Shown here: piece by piece, positions 5,602 to 6,088 of the stretch | Layout of the letters: every line of letters starts with the position of its first letter | How positions within the stretch are numbered: position 1 is the first letter of the stretch | NCBI GenBank assembly: GCA_017990305.1 | Contig: JAGNOB010000132.1 | Coordinates: 1-6,088, forward strand | From: Leucobacter sp. | Lineage (GTDB): Bacteria; Actinomycetota; Actinomycetes; Actinomycetales; Microbacteriaceae | DNA length: 6,088 nt | Direction of reading: 5' to 3' | The notes under the pieces: model-generated | Told to the model about the DNA's origin: nothing | Seen by the model: only the letters and a program-made list of their open reading frames with translations | Database searches by the model: none | Position numbers and translations under genes: made by a program

Positions 5602-6088
5602 CGACGTCCCTGCAGCGTGGGAAACAGCGAGCCTCCGTGCAGCGGGCTCCGATGTCGCGGCGCACTTTCGGCTTTCTCATACTGCTCGCCCTACTCGCGG
5701 TCACCGTACTCGCGGGGCTCGCGCTCGGGGCGCGGGAGATCGCTCCCGGAACGGTTGTCGACGCGCTGCTCGGGCGGCTGGCCGACGACGACTATGACGG
5801 TCTCGTTGTGGTCACCGAGCGCCTGCCGCGGGTGGTGCTCGGCCTGCTCGTCGGAGCCTGCCTCGGGGCCGCGGGAGCGATCATGCAGGCAGTGACCCGT
5901 AACCCGCTTGCAGACCCGGGGATTCTGGGTGTCGAAGCTGGCGCAGCCGCCGCGGTCGTCGTGGGGATCGTCATGTTTGGTGTGTACGAGCCGAGCGGCT
6001 ACTTTTGGTTCGCGCTCGTTGGCGCGGCGATCGCTGCGGTCTCTGTTGCGTTTATCAGCCGCGCAACGACGACCGCCTCGCGCGAGAT
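5598..6088 (+). CDS. FecCD-family iron-siderophore ABC transporter permease, 3' partial
   Basis: Membrane subunit of a class II (BtuC/FecCD/FhuB-type) ABC importer that moves ferric siderophore across the membrane. The GTG start at 5598 is set by AAAGGGG 6 bases upstream; an ATG at codon 19 is a weaker alternative. The 163 codons in the window are roughly half of a normal 330-350 residue permease. A basic, hydrophilic N-terminus (1-23) precedes TM1 (about 24-45). The family signature follows: [20 protein letters not shown] (74-93) leading into [19 protein letters not shown] (93-111), with further membrane segments near 112-130 and 135-153. The frame is open at the right edge. By family habit a second permease, an ATPase and a binding protein should follow downstream. 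Iron control is expected from the DtxR/IdeR box just upstream, and the divergent AraC-family protein is the likely local regulator. The transported siderophore cannot be named from sequence. Confidence 0.93.
   Translation, partial: MTTSLQRGKQRASVQRAPMSRRTFGFLILLALLAVTVLAGLALGAREIAPGTVVDALLGRLADDDYDGLVVVTERLPRVVLGLLVGACLGAAGAIMQAVTRNPLADPGILGVEAGAAAAVVVGIVMFGVYEPSGYFWFALVGAAIAAVSVAFISRATTTASRE

Noticed and set aside
5617..5895. A 92-codon plus-strand open frame at the right end.
   Set aside because: It is Ser/Arg-rich and out of frame with the clear FecCD permease that starts at 5598 and covers the same bases.
1..6088. CRISPR arrays, tRNA or rRNA genes, insertion sequences, attachment sites.
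   Set aside because: No regular direct-repeat array, tRNA-like cloverleaf, rRNA segment, transposase or terminal repeat was seen. Coding genes fill nearly the whole window.

Overview
The window is high-GC DNA with short gene gaps, ATGA start/stop overlaps and protein families typical of Actinobacteria. The overall flavour suggests Microbacteriaceae (Leucobacter or a relative), but that placement is an impression from the proteins, not a computed result. It holds seven genes. The first and last run off the window edges.

Left and centre (1-4716, plus strand): five genes lie head to tail. They encode an exported VanY-type zinc D,D-carboxypeptidase (5' end missing), a PLP alanine racemase, a D-Ala-D-Ala ligase-family enzyme, an OmpR/PhoB response regulator and a two-transmembrane sensor histidine kinase. 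Three of the four junctions are 4-base ATGA overlaps and the other is a 9-base gap, so this is almost certainly one operon whose promoter lies upstream of the window. The enzyme set (peptidase, racemase, ligase, R, S) resembles the VanC/VanG group of glycopeptide-resistance clusters. However, the enzymes come before the regulators, the racemase is soluble with no VanT membrane domain, and the ligase has the Lys-Tyr omega-loop signature of ordinary D-Ala-D-Ala ligases instead of the VanA-type His or the Phe of depsipeptide-competent ligases. The likeliest job is signal-controlled production and trimming of D-Ala-D-Ala peptidoglycan ends; the inducing signal is unknown.

Convergent junction (4717-4762): a short gap contains most of an 8-bp-stem hairpin that overlaps the stop codon of the next gene and could end transcription from both sides.

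Right (4763-6088): a minus-strand AraC-family regulator and a plus-strand FecCD-type iron-siderophore permease (3' end missing) diverge from a 100-base intergenic region. That region holds a 17-of-19 match to the DtxR/IdeR iron-regulator box. The box overlaps the -10 of a candidate permease promoter, so this is an iron-repressed uptake locus with a local regulator. The same promoter would start transcription at the ATG of a 14-codon mini-ORF whose stop overlaps the permease GTG start by 4 bases, a possible leaderless coupling device. The iron-uptake locus appears functionally unrelated to the cell-wall operon.
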